Shown piece after piece: positions 1-7,623 of a stretch of DNA of 64,000 nt (position 1 is its first letter; every line of letters begins with the position of its first letter). Under the pieces are notes generated by a model, which was given only the letters and a program-made list of their open reading frames with translations, was not told the DNA's origin and made no database searches. Source of the stretch: Polaromonas sp. C04 (lineage in GTDB: Bacteria > Pseudomonadota > Gammaproteobacteria > Burkholderiales > Burkholderiaceae_C); contig NZ_MUNS01000041.1 of NCBI RefSeq assembly GCF_002002705.1, positions 434,001 to 498,000 on the forward strand, read 5' to 3'. The position numbers and the translations under genes were made by a program.

Positions 1-518
1 CGGAAGGTCAGCCGCTCCAGCGTGAGCAGCGGCACGCCGGTGCGGGCGTCGCTGGCCAGGCGGATCTGCCTCTCGGCGCGCGTCATGAGCCAGGCGTGCA
101 GCACCGCGGCCGCGAACAGGCCGTAGGACGCGATGCCCAGCGCCAGATGCAGCGGCAGCCAGGGCGAGGCGGCATGCAGGTGCGCGCCCGGAAACGCGAG
201 CGGCAGCAGCACGGCGATGCCACCCAGCGCCGCCAGCGCCCAGCGCACCGGCAACTGCGGAAACAAATGGCTCTCCACGCCGTACATGGTCAGCACCAGC
301 CAGGCCGTCATGGACAGCGCCGGCGCAAAGCCGAAGCGCGGCGTGTCACCCAGCAGTCCCCAGCCCAGCACCAGCGCGTGCAGCAGCCAGCCGAGCATCA
401 ACCAGGCGCGGGCCGCGGGCGCGCTCATGCGGGCGGCCGCCGCGGCCGGCACCGTGTAGGCGAGCGCGACCGCCACGCTCAGGATCTCGGTGATCGGGCT
501 CGCACTGGGTAAAATCAT
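1..518 (-). CDS. Cytochrome c assembly protein, CcsA/YpjD type (partial, C-terminus cut by window edge)
   Basis: An open frame runs from an ATG at 516-518 leftward off the window, giving about 172 residues. It starts MILPSASPITEILSVAVALA and is mostly hydrophobic, with about five apparent membrane segments, including the stretches AWLMLGWLLHALVLGWGLL and WLPLHLALGIASYGLFAAAV. This matches the CcsA/YpjD family of inner-membrane haem-handling proteins that commonly sits divergent from ffh in proteobacteria. The conserved WGxxW haem-binding region would lie beyond the edge, so a haem role is inferred from family and position. It is divergent from ffh with a 96-bp gap. Confidence 0.85.
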   Translation of the reverse strand, partial: MILPSASPITEILSVAVALAYTVPAAAAARMSAPAARAWLMLGWLLHALVLGWGLLGDTPRFGFAPALSMTAWLVLTMYGVESHLFPQLPVRWALAALGGIAVLLPLAFPGAHLHAASPWLPLHLALGIASYGLFAAAVLHAWLMTRAERQIRLASDARTGVPLLTLERLTF

Positions 519-614
519 GGGATACAGTTTAGCGGCTCGATTTTTCCTGCCCGACATCCCCGGCATTCACCCGTCCCCACTACAGGCTGCGCGTTCAGCG
601 CATCGACCCTCTTC

Positions 615-1979
615 ATGGCCTCCGCTCTCACCGACAAACTCTCCCGCCTCGTCAAGGAAATGCGCGGCCAGGCCCGCATCACCGAGACCAACGTGCAGGA
701 CATGCTGCGCGAGGTGCGCATGGCCCTGCTCGAGGCCGACGTGGCGCTGCCCGTGGTGCGCGACTTCATTGCGCGCGTCAAGGAAAAAGCGCTCGGGCAG
801 GAAGTGATGGGCTCGCTCTCGCCGGGGCAGGCACTGGTCGGCATCGTGAATCGCGAGCTCAGCCACACCATGGGCGAGGGCATCAGCGACATCAACCTGG
901 CGGCGCAGCCGCCCGCCGTGATCCTGATGGCCGGCCTGCAGGGCGCCGGCAAGACCACCACCACCGCCAAGCTGGCCAAGCACCTGATCGAAAAGCGCAA
1001 GAAGAAGGTGCTGACGGCCTCGGGTGACGTCTATCGCCCGGCTGCCATCGAGCAGCTCAGGATGGTGACGCAGCAGGCCGGGGCCGAGTGGTTCCCCAGC
1101 ACGCCCGAGCAAAAGCCGGTCGACATCGCGCGCGCCGCGATCGACTACGCGCGCAAGCATTTCTTTGACGTGCTGCTGGTCGACACGGCCGGCCGGCTCG
1201 CCATCGACGAGGTGTTGATGCGCGAGATCAAGGAGTTGCACGCCGCGCTCGATCCGGTCGAGACGCTGTTCGTGGTCGATGCCATGCAGGGCCAGGACGC
1301 GGTCAACACCGCCCGCGCCTTCAAGGAGGCGCTGCCGCTGACCGGCATCATCCTGACCAAGCTCGACGGCGACTCGCGCGGCGGTGCGGCGCTGTCGGTG
1401 CGCCAGATCACCGGTGCGCCGATCAAGTTCGCCGGCACCAGCGAAAAGCTCGACGGCCTGGAGGTGTTCGACGCCGAGCGCCATGCCGGGCGCATCCTGG
1501 GCATGGGCGACATCGTGGCGCTGGTCGAGCAGGTCACGGCCGGGGTTGACGTCGAGGCCGCGCAAAGGCTCGCGGCCAAGGTCAAGAGCGGCGCGGCCTT
1601 CGACCTCAACGATTTTCTGGGCCAGCTGCAGCAGATGAAGCAGATGGGGGGCTTGTCCAGCCTGCTCGACAAGCTGCCCGCGCAGATGGCGGCCAAGGCC
1701 GGCCAGGTCGACATGAACAAGGCCGAGAAAGACATCAAGCGCAAGGAAGGCATCATCCAGAGCATGACGCCGCTGGAGCGCCGCAAGCCCGACCTGATCA
1801 AGGCCACGCGCAAGCGCCGCATCGCCGCCGGCGCCGGCGTTCACGTGCAGGAAGTGAACCGCCTGCTCAATGAGTTCGAGCAGATGCAGGGCATGATGAA
1901 GAAGATGAAGGGCGCCGGCATGATGAAAATGATGAAGCGCATGGGCGGCATGAAGGGCATGCCGAAGATGCCGTTCTGA
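615..1979 (+). CDS. ffh: Signal recognition particle protein Ffh (SRP54 homologue)
   Basis: This 454-residue GTPase binds the 4.5S RNA and signal sequences of nascent membrane proteins and delivers ribosomes to FtsY. The N domain starts MASALTDKLSRLVKEM. The G domain shows the P-loop GLQGAGKTTTTAKLAK near residue 105, DTAGR near 190 and TKLDGDSRGG near 245. The C-terminal M domain is rich in methionine and ends in the run QGMMKKMKGAGMMKMMKRMGGMKGMP-like, typical of the signal-peptide-binding groove. Length is normal for the family. It is transcribed divergently from the CcsA-like gene and convergently with miaB; a copy of the window's two-stem repeat lies just after its stop. Confidence 0.97.
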   Translation: MASALTDKLSRLVKEMRGQARITETNVQDMLREVRMALLEADVALPVVRDFIARVKEKALGQEVMGSLSPGQALVGIVNRELSHTMGEGISDINLAAQPPAVILMAGLQGAGKTTTTAKLAKHLIEKRKKKVLTASGDVYRPAAIEQLRMVTQQAGAEWFPSTPEQKPVDIARAAIDYARKHFFDVLLVDTAGRLAIDEVLMREIKELHAALDPVETLFVVDAMQGQDAVNTARAFKEALPLTGIILTKLDGDSRGGAALSVRQITGAPIKFAGTSEKLDGLEVFDAERHAGRILGMGDIVALVEQVTAGVDVEAAQRLAAKVKSGAAFDLNDFLGQLQQMKQMGGLSSLLDKLPAQMAAKAGQVDMNKAEKDIKRKEGIIQSMTPLERRKPDLIKATRKRRIAAGAGVHVQEVNRLLNEFEQMQGMMKKMKGAGMMKMMKRMGGMKGMPKMPF

Positions 1980-1984
1980 TCGAC

Positions 1985-2050
1985 TTCACAAGAGAAATGG
2001 GCTGTCAGCCCTTGTGTGACGGACGCTAATCGCTATCAAATCGATAGTCA
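1985..2050. repeat. Two-stem palindromic repeat, copy between ffh and miaB
   Basis: Stem A is GGGCT-gtc-AGCCC at 1999-2011. Stem B is CTATC-aaatc-GATAG at 2033-2047. They are separated by 21 nt, and the left flank is CAAGAGAAAT-like. The copy fills the gap between two convergent genes, so it could act as a bidirectional 3'-end structure. It belongs to the dispersed family discussed in the findings. Confidence 0.8.
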
Positions 2051-2054
2051 ATGC

Positions 2055-3398
2055 TCAAGCGAGCAGCGCGCTTTCCTGCAGCAGCACTTCGCCGCGCAGC
2101 CAGCGCTGGCTGGCCTCGGTGATGCGCACATCCACCATCTGACCCGTGAGCCGCGGCTGGCCGGGGAACAGCACCAGACGGTTGCACTCGGTGCGCCCCG
2201 TGAACACCGCCGGGTCCTTGCGCGACGGCCCTTCCACCAGAATGCGCTGCACCGTGCCCTGGCGGCTCGCGCTGATGGCGCGCACGCTCTCGTCCAGCCG
2301 CGCCTGCAACTGCTGCAGCCGGCGCAGCTTGACCTCGTGCGGTGTGTCGTCGTGCAGGTTGGCGGCCGGCGTGCCCGGGCGCGGGCTGAAGATGAAGCTG
2401 AACGAGGTGTCGTAGCCCACGTCGTCGATCAGCTTCATCATCTTGTTGAAGTCGTCCTCGGTCTCGCCCGGAAAGCCGACGATGAAGTCCGAGCTCATGG
2501 CCAGCTCGGGCCGGATCGCGCGCAGCTTGCGGATGGTGCTCTTGTATTCCATGGCGGTGTAGCCGCGCTTCATCGCCATCAGGATGCGGTCCGAGCCGTG
2601 CTGCACCGGCAGGTGCAGATGGTTCACCAGCTTCGGCACGCGGGCATACACGTCGATCAGGCGCTGCGTGAACTCGTTCGGGTGGCTGGTGGTGTAGCGG
2701 ATGCGCTCGATACCGGGGATCTCGGCCACGTACTCGATCAGCAGCGCAAAGTCGGCGATCTCTGCGGTGTCGCCCATAGCGCCGCGCCAGGCGTTGACGT
2801 TCTGGCCCAGCAGCGTGACTTCCTTCACGCCCTGGTCCGCCAGCCCGGCCACTTCGACCAGCACGTCGTCGAGCGGGCGCGACACTTCCTCGCCGCGCGT
2901 GTAGGGCACCACGCAGTAGCTGCAGTATTTGGAGCAGCCCTCCATGATGCTCACAAAAGCCGAGGCACCGTCCACGCGCGCGGGCGGCAGGTGGTCGAAT
3001 TTCTCGATCTCGGGAAAGCTGATGTCGACCTGGGGGCGGTTTTGCCGTTCGCGCGCGTCCAGCAGCTCGGGCAGGCGGTGCAGCGTCTGCGGGCCGAACA
3101 CGATGTCCACATACGGCGCGCGCTCGATGATGGCCGCGCCTTCCTGGCTGGCCACGCAGCCGCCGACACCGATCCTCGCACCGCGCCGGGCCAGGTGCTT
3201 GATGCGGCCCAGATCGGAGAACACCTTCTCCTGCGCCTTCTCGCGCACCGAGCAGGTATTGAACAGGATCAGGTCGGCCTCGTCCACGTTGGGCGTGGCC
3301 TCGTAGCCCTGCGCCGCGTGCAGCACGTCAAGCATCTTGCCCGAGTCGTACTCGTTCATCTGGCAGCCGAAGGTTTTGATGAAGACTTTTTTGGTCAT
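2055..3398 (-). CDS. miaB: tRNA-2-methylthio-N6-dimethylallyladenosine synthase MiaB
   Basis: This 447-residue radical-SAM methylthiotransferase adds the 2-methylthio group to i6A37 of tRNAs reading UNN codons. The N-terminal UPF0004 domain begins [20 protein letters not shown], with cluster cysteines at C14, in NTCSVRE near residue 50, and in GGCVASQ. The radical-SAM motif [15 protein letters not shown] lies near residue 157, and a TRAM domain ends the protein. Length matches the family. It is convergent with ffh; upstream lies a repeat copy and then a small secreted protein gene. Confidence 0.98.
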   Translation of the reverse strand: MTKKVFIKTFGCQMNEYDSGKMLDVLHAAQGYEATPNVDEADLILFNTCSVREKAQEKVFSDLGRIKHLARRGARIGVGGCVASQEGAAIIERAPYVDIVFGPQTLHRLPELLDARERQNRPQVDISFPEIEKFDHLPPARVDGASAFVSIMEGCSKYCSYCVVPYTRGEEVSRPLDDVLVEVAGLADQGVKEVTLLGQNVNAWRGAMGDTAEIADFALLIEYVAEIPGIERIRYTTSHPNEFTQRLIDVYARVPKLVNHLHLPVQHGSDRILMAMKRGYTAMEYKSTIRKLRAIRPELAMSSDFIVGFPGETEDDFNKMMKLIDDVGYDTSFSFIFSPRPGTPAANLHDDTPHEVKLRRLQQLQARLDESVRAISASRQGTVQRILVEGPSRKDPAVFTGRTECNRLVLFPGQPRLTGQMVDVRITEASQRWLRGEVLLQESALLA

Positions 3399-3414
3399 GG
3401 CGACCTCTCATGTG

Positions 3415-3481
3415 GGTTGCTATTGAATCGATAGTGGCTAGTGCATGCCGGATATGGGCTGCAGGCCGATTTGGCTAAAAA
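3415..3481. repeat. Two-stem palindromic repeat, copy upstream of miaB
   Basis: Here stem B comes first (GCTATTGAATCGATAG, 3419-3434) and stem A second (GGGCTGCAGGCC, 3456-3467), followed by GATTTGGCTAAAA. Read on the minus strand the flank is AAATCGGCCTGCAGCCC, nearly identical to copies at about 59.2 kb and 23.2 kb. The copy lies between the miaB start and the end of the next minus-strand gene. Confidence 0.8.
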
Positions 3482-3505
3482 CCGGGGCCGCGCCAGCGCG
3501 CCGGC

Positions 3506-3979
3506 TTACTGCTGCGGGTACACGGGCAACTGGTTGAACGGCGTCTTGCCGTCGTCCCTGGGCGTGGTGTTGACCTCGGAGCTGAAGAGGAAATTTCGCG
3601 CCGGCTGAGCCCCCGCGCGCCGCTCCCGGGCCTCCTCGGGGTTGAGGATCCACACTTCACTGACCAGGCCGGCCGCGTCGCGCAGGTAGTTGACGGTCAG
3701 ATCCTGCCCCACCAGTGCGCCCGACATCACCAGCATGTTCTGCGCGCCGTGGATGCGCGCGCCCGGCGACAGCCGATCCGCCTGCCCGTCGAGCTGGATC
3801 GCAGGCGGCGCCGTGACCACCAGCTCGCCGCGCAAGGCCGCCTTGGGAAAATTCCGGTGCATCGTCTGCATCTCCGCTTGCGCCCGGGCTTGCGAGGAAA
3901 AAGTGGCGATAGACCCCGTCAACAGGGCGCAGAGCGCTATCGAAAAGATAGCGTACGAGAATTTTGGGCAGCGGTTCAT
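3506..3979 (-). CDS. Small secreted protein of unknown function
   Basis: The frame extends upstream to 4066, but that start would lie across a terminator hairpin. The ATG at 3977-3979 gives a 157-residue protein with a clean Sec signal peptide (MNRCPKFSYAIFSIALCALL, cleavage likely near SSQARAQA). I see no lipobox cysteine. The mature part contains VVTAPPAIQLDGQADRLSPG and LDNPEEA-like hydrophilic sequence and looks periplasmic. I do not recognise a family. The signal peptide codons contain a perfect 7-bp inverted repeat at 3936-3954 (CGCTATC-gaaaa-GATAGCG) resembling stem B of the dispersed repeat. Confidence 0.75.
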   Translation of the reverse strand: MNRCPKFSYAIFSIALCALLTGSIATFSSQARAQAEMQTMHRNFPKAALRGELVVTAPPAIQLDGQADRLSPGARIHGAQNMLVMSGALVGQDLTVNYLRDAAGLVSEVWILNPEEARERRAGAQPARNFLFSSEVNTTPRDDGKTPFNQLPVYPQQ

Positions 3980-4028
3980 GGTTACATCCAGAGGCTGGGT
4001 TGGCAGGGCGCAATGGCAGCGCCCCAAT

Positions 4029-4061
4029 AAAAAAAGCACTGTGCGGGACAGTGCCTTTTTT
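4029..4061 (-). terminator. Rho-independent terminator after tRNA-Met
   Basis: A 7-bp stem (GCACTGT / ACAGTGC, 4036-4042 and 4048-4054) with a GCGGG loop is flanked by A and T runs. On the minus strand it ends in a U run, 17 nt past the 3' end of tRNA-Met, so it most likely terminates that tRNA. The A/T flanks would let it work in both directions. Confidence 0.85.
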
Positions 4062-4078
4062 GTCAATGAGACGTTGTC

Positions 4079-4155
4079 TGGTGGCGCTTCACGGATTCGA
4101 ACCGCGGACCTGTGGATTATGATTCCATCGCTCTAACCGACTGAGCTAAAGCGCC
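4079..4155 (-). tRNA. tRNA-Met (CAT), elongator type
   Basis: The minus strand folds as a cloverleaf. The acceptor GGCGCTT (4149-4155) pairs with AAGCGCC (4083-4089), the D arm is GCTC...GAGC, the anticodon loop is ATCATAA with anticodon CAT, the T loop is TTCGAAT, and CCA is encoded (4079-4081). The paired first acceptor base (G1-C72) argues for the elongator rather than the initiator tRNA. The CAT anticodon could in principle be lysidine-modified tRNA-Ile2, but the GGCGCTTTAGCTCAG start fits Met better. Confidence 0.93.
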
Positions 4156-4193
4156 TGAGCCCTCAATTATAACGTGACGGCCCCGGCGCGATC

Positions 4194-4979
4194 TCACTGA
4201 TTCTTGAACTCGGGCTTGCGCTTGTTCACGAACGCGTCCATGCCTTCCTTCTGGTCGGTGGTGGCAAACATCGCGTGGAACAGCCGGCGCTCGAACATGA
4301 TGCCGTCGCTCAAGGAGCCCTCGAAGGCGCGGTTTACCGATTCCTTGGCCGCCATCACGGCGATTTGCGAGTAGTCGCAGATCATCAGCGCTGCGCCCAG
4401 CGCTTCAATCATCAATTTGTCCAGCGCCACCACGCGGCTCACCAGGCCGGCGCGCTCGGCCTCGGCGGCGTCCATCATGCGGCCCGTGAGCGCCATGTCC
4501 ATGGCCTTGGCCTTGCCCACCGCGCGCGGCAGGCGCTGCGTGCCACCGGCGCCGGGAATGATGCCGAGCTTGATCTCGGGCTGGCCAAAACGCGCGTTGT
4601 CGGCCGCGATGATGAAGTCGCACATCATCGCCAGCTCGCAGCCGCCGCCCAGCGCGAAGCCGCTCACGGCGGCGATCACCGGCTTGCGGATGGAGCGGAT
4701 GGTTTCCCAGTTGCGCGTGATGTAGTCGCCCTTGTAGACGTCGGCAAAGCCGTAGGTCGCCATGGCGCCGATGTCGGCGCCGGCGGCAAAGGCCTTCTCG
4801 CTGCCGGTGACGATCATGCAGCCGATCGCCGCGTCGGCGTCGAAGCCCTTGAGGGCGTGGCCCAGCTCGTCCATCAACTGGTTGTTCAGCGCGTTGAGCT
4901 GTTTCGGGCGGTTCAGGGTGACGACGCCGACCTTGCCGCCTTCGGTGCGGACCGTGATCAATTCGTAATTCATGGACAT
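4194..4979 (-). CDS. Enoyl-CoA hydratase (crotonase family)
   Basis: This 261-residue crotonase-fold enzyme hydrates trans-2-enoyl-CoA to 3-hydroxyacyl-CoA in fatty-acid or phenylacetate beta-oxidation. It has the oxyanion-hole motif [11 protein letters not shown] near residue 67. Both catalytic glutamates are seen: [12 protein letters not shown] near 115 and [19 protein letters not shown] near 135. It starts MSMNYELI; the second Met is an alternative start. It is divergent from paaG, and a perfect palindromic operator lies between the two starts, so it may be co-regulated with the paa genes and serve as a PaaF-like hydratase. Confidence 0.92.
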   Translation of the reverse strand: MSMNYELITVRTEGGKVGVVTLNRPKQLNALNNQLMDELGHALKGFDADAAIGCMIVTGSEKAFAAGADIGAMATYGFADVYKGDYITRNWETIRSIRKPVIAAVSGFALGGGCELAMMCDFIIAADNARFGQPEIKLGIIPGAGGTQRLPRAVGKAKAMDMALTGRMMDAAEAERAGLVSRVVALDKLMIEALGAALMICDYSQIAVMAAKESVNRAFEGSLSDGIMFERRLFHAMFATTDQKEGMDAFVNKRKPEFKNQ

Positions 4980-5040
4980 CTCCGGATTATCTGTTGCAAT
5001 AGCAAACTATAACCAACGACCCACCAAGGGAAACCATTAA

Positions 5041-5056
5041 CCGACCGATCGGTCGG
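5041..5056. promoter_or_regulatory. Perfect 16-bp palindromic operator, probable TetR-type (PaaR-like) site
   Basis: CCGACCGATCGGTCGG is a perfect palindrome, placed 31 bp before the paaG start and 61 bp after the start of the divergent enoyl-CoA hydratase. The ACCGACCG half-site resembles operators of the TetR-family phenylacetate repressor in Burkholderiales. No tetR gene is visible in the window, so the regulator would be encoded elsewhere. Confidence 0.7.
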
Positions 5057-5087
5057 CCAATGGTAAATTCCGTTTCAGGAGACACGC

Positions 5088-5894
5088 ATGACCGAACCCA
5101 CCCCCCCATCCACCGTCTTGTACAGCGAGCAGGGCGGCATCGCCGTCGTGACCCTGAACCGCCCGCAGTCCCTCAACAGTTTCACGCGCCAGATGCACCA
5201 CGACCTGTGGGCCGCGCTGGACCGCGCCGAGGCCAACCCCGCCATCCGTGCGCTGGTGATCACCGGGGCCGGGCGCGGCTTTTGCGCGGGCGCGGACCTG
5301 GCCGAGTTCGACTTTGCACCTGGCCCCGGCCTGGTCGAGCGCGCCAATCCCGGTCCGGTCATCGACCAGGCCTTCAATCCCACGGCGCGCCGCCTGCAGG
5401 GCCTGCGCATGCCCACGATCGCGGCGGTGAACGGCGTCGCGGCCGGCGCCGGCGCCTCGCTGGCCATGACCTGCGACATCGCGATTGCCGCGCCCACGGC
5501 CAGCTTCATCCAGGCCTTCAGCAAGATCGGCCTGATTCCCGACGCCGGCGGCAGCTGGTTCCTGGTGGAGCGCCTGGGCCTGGCGCGCGCCATGGCGCTG
5601 GCCATGACCGGCGACAAGCTGGCGGCCGCGCAAGCCAAGGAGTGGGGCCTGATCTGGGACGTGGCGGACGACTGCGTGGCCGCTGCCATGGAGATGGCGC
5701 AGCGCCTGGCCGTCATGCCGACCAAGGCGCTGGTGGCGACCCGCCAGTTGCTGCGCGAGGCCGGCACGCGCACGCTGCACCAGCAGCTCGACGCGGAGCG
5801 CGACACCCAGTCGGCCCTGGGGCGCACGCACGACTACATCGAGGGCGTGACGGCCTTCCTGGAAAAGCGTCCGGCGCAGTTCAAGGGGGAATGA
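5088..5894 (+). CDS. paaG: 1,2-epoxyphenylacetyl-CoA isomerase PaaG
   Basis: This 268-residue crotonase-family isomerase turns ring-1,2-epoxyphenylacetyl-CoA into the oxepin in aerobic phenylacetate degradation. The oxyanion motif GFCAGADLAEFD is near residue 65. The position of the second hydratase glutamate is changed: SKIGLIPDAGGSWFLVERLG near residue 145 carries the aspartate used by PaaG isomerases, and the first glutamate is replaced in AGAGASLAMTCD. This separates it from the hydratase next door. It is the first gene of paaG-paaI-paaK, with an overlapping ATGA junction to paaI. Confidence 0.9.
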   Translation: MTEPTPPSTVLYSEQGGIAVVTLNRPQSLNSFTRQMHHDLWAALDRAEANPAIRALVITGAGRGFCAGADLAEFDFAPGPGLVERANPGPVIDQAFNPTARRLQGLRMPTIAAVNGVAAGAGASLAMTCDIAIAAPTASFIQAFSKIGLIPDAGGSWFLVERLGLARAMALAMTGDKLAAAQAKEWGLIWDVADDCVAAAMEMAQRLAVMPTKALVATRQLLREAGTRTLHQQLDAERDTQSALGRTHDYIEGVTAFLEKRPAQFKGE

Positions 5895-6328
5895 TGGACG
5901 CCGCAGCGTTGGCTAAGCGCGTGGGCGAATCGATGTTCGCCGTCGACACCGCGTCGAAGGACTTCATGAAGATGGAGCTGGTCAGCTGCCAGCCCGGGCG
6001 CGCCACGATGCGCATGACGGTGCGCGAAGAGCACCTGAACGGCCACCAGATCTGCCATGGCGGGCTGATCTTTACGCTGGCCGATTCCACTTTTGCCTTC
6101 GCCTGCAACAGCCATAACAAGGTCACCGTGGCGGCAGGCTGCAGCATCGAATTTTTGAAGTCGGGACAACTGGGCGACGTGCTGACCAGCGAGGGCGTGG
6201 AGCAAACCCTGAGCGGGCGCCACGGCATCTACGACATCAAGGTCAGCAACCAGCATGGCGAGCTGATTGCGTTGTTTCGCGGCAAGAGCGCGCAGATCAA
6301 GGGCCACATCATTGAGGGAACGTCATGA
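5891..6328 (+). CDS. paaI: Hydroxyphenylacetyl-CoA thioesterase PaaI
   Basis: This hotdog-fold thioesterase of about 145 residues removes dead-end CoA esters during phenylacetate catabolism. The motif HLNGHQICHGGLIFTLADSTFAFACNSH (around residues 45-72) has the HGG segment and the catalytic aspartate of PaaI enzymes. Two tandem ATG codons (5891 and 5894) overlap the paaG stop; I chose the first because it forms the ATGA overlap. It also overlaps paaK by ATGA, which indicates tight translational coupling in the operon. Confidence 0.92.
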   Translation: MMDAAALAKRVGESMFAVDTASKDFMKMELVSCQPGRATMRMTVREEHLNGHQICHGGLIFTLADSTFAFACNSHNKVTVAAGCSIEFLKSGQLGDVLTSEGVEQTLSGRHGIYDIKVSNQHGELIALFRGKSAQIKGHIIEGTS

Positions 6329-7623
6329 GCCATTTGACGGCATTTGCGCTCGAGCCGATCGAAAAAGCCAGCCTCGACGAGCTGCGCGCGCTGCAGCTCA
6401 AGCGGCTGCAGGCCACGCTGGTCCACGCCTACACCCATTCGCCGGCCTACCGCGCCAAGTTCGACGCGGCCGGGGTGCACCCGCACGATTGCCGCAGTCT
6501 GGCCGACCTGGCCAGATTTCCGTTCACCAGCAAGAAGGACCTGCGCGAGCACTACCCGTTCGGCATGTTCGCCGTGCCGCGCTCTTCGGTGGTGCGCATC
6601 CATGCCTCCAGCGGCACCACCGGCAAACCCACGGTGGTGGGCTACACCGCGCGCGATATCGACACCTGGGCCACGGTGATGGCGCGCAGCATTCGCGCCA
6701 GCGGCGCGCGCCCCGGCGACATGGTGCACGTGAGCTATGGCTACGGCCTGTTCACGGGCGGCCTGGGCGCGCACTACGGCGCGGAAAAGCTCGGCCTCAC
6801 GGTGGTGCCATTCGGCGGCGGCCAGACCGAAAAGCAGGTACAGCTGATCCAGGACTTCCAGCCCGACATCATCATGGTCACGCCCAGCTACATGCTGGCG
6901 ATTGCCGACGAGTTCGAGCGCCACGGCATCGACCCGGCCAGCTCCTCGCTGCGCATCGGCATCTTCGGCGCCGAGCCCTGGACCAACGACATGCGCCTGG
7001 CGATCGAGCAGCGCATGGGGATCGACGCGGTGGACATCTACGGCCTCAGCGAGGTCATGGGCCCGGGCGTGGCCAACGAGTGCGTCGAGACCAAGGACGG
7101 CCCGACCATCTGGGAAGACCATTTCTACCCCGAAATCATCGACCCCCACACGGGCGAGTCGCTGCCCGACGGTGAGCTGGGCGAACTGGTGTTCACCAGC
7201 CTGACCAAGGAGGCGCTGCCCATCATCCGCTACCGCACGCGCGACCTCACGCGGCTGCTGCCCGGCACGGCGCGCACCATGCGCCGCATGGAAAAAATCA
7301 CCGGCCGCAGCGACGACATGATGATCATCCGCGGCGTGAACGTGTTCCCGACGCAGATCGAGGAGCTGATTCTCAAGCGCGCCGAACTGGCCCCGCATTA
7401 CCAGTGCATCCTGACGCGCGAGGGGCCGATGGACAACCTTACGGTGGCGGTGGAGACGCGCCCCGGCGTGTCGCCCGAGAGCCTGGAAGCGCGTGCCAGC
7501 GCCCAGCTGCTGCAGCACGAGATCAAGGTCTATGTGGGCTCCAGCGTGCAGATCGAGCTGCGACCCGAGGGCGGCATCGAGCGCAGCGTGGGCAAGGCCA
7601 GGCGGGTCGTGGACCAGCGCTAG
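6325..7623 (+). CDS. paaK: Phenylacetate-CoA ligase PaaK
   Basis: This 432-residue AMP-forming ligase activates phenylacetate with ATP and CoA, the entry step of the pathway. It shows the phosphate-binding motif HASSGTTGKPTVVGYT near residue 92, YGLSEVMGPGVANEC near 235, YRTRDLTRLLPG near 305 and GRSDDMMIIRGVNVFPTQIEE near 330. The PaaK C-terminal domain follows. It is the last gene of paaG-paaI-paaK; the other catabolic paa genes (paaABCDE, paaZ) are not in this window. Its stop overlaps the stop of the convergent DUF3108 gene by 4 bp. Confidence 0.97.
   Translation: MSHLTAFALEPIEKASLDELRALQLKRLQATLVHAYTHSPAYRAKFDAAGVHPHDCRSLADLARFPFTSKKDLREHYPFGMFAVPRSSVVRIHASSGTTGKPTVVGYTARDIDTWATVMARSIRASGARPGDMVHVSYGYGLFTGGLGAHYGAEKLGLTVVPFGGGQTEKQVQLIQDFQPDIIMVTPSYMLAIADEFERHGIDPASSSLRIGIFGAEPWTNDMRLAIEQRMGIDAVDIYGLSEVMGPGVANECVETKDGPTIWEDHFYPEIIDPHTGESLPDGELGELVFTSLTKEALPIIRYRTRDLTRLLPGTARTMRRMEKITGRSDDMMIIRGVNVFPTQIEELILKRAELAPHYQCILTREGPMDNLTVAVETRPGVSPESLEARASAQLLQHEIKVYVGSSVQIELRPEGGIERSVGKARRVVDQR

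Noticed and set aside
2016-3434. A 472-residue open frame opposite miaB
   Set aside because: It is antisense to miaB, has no family features and a composition typical of shadow frames in GC-rich coding DNA.
4990-5015. CAATAGCAAACTATAACC as a repeat copy
   Set aside because: It has a partial ATAGC/CTAT element but lacks symmetric arms, a stem A and the shared flank.
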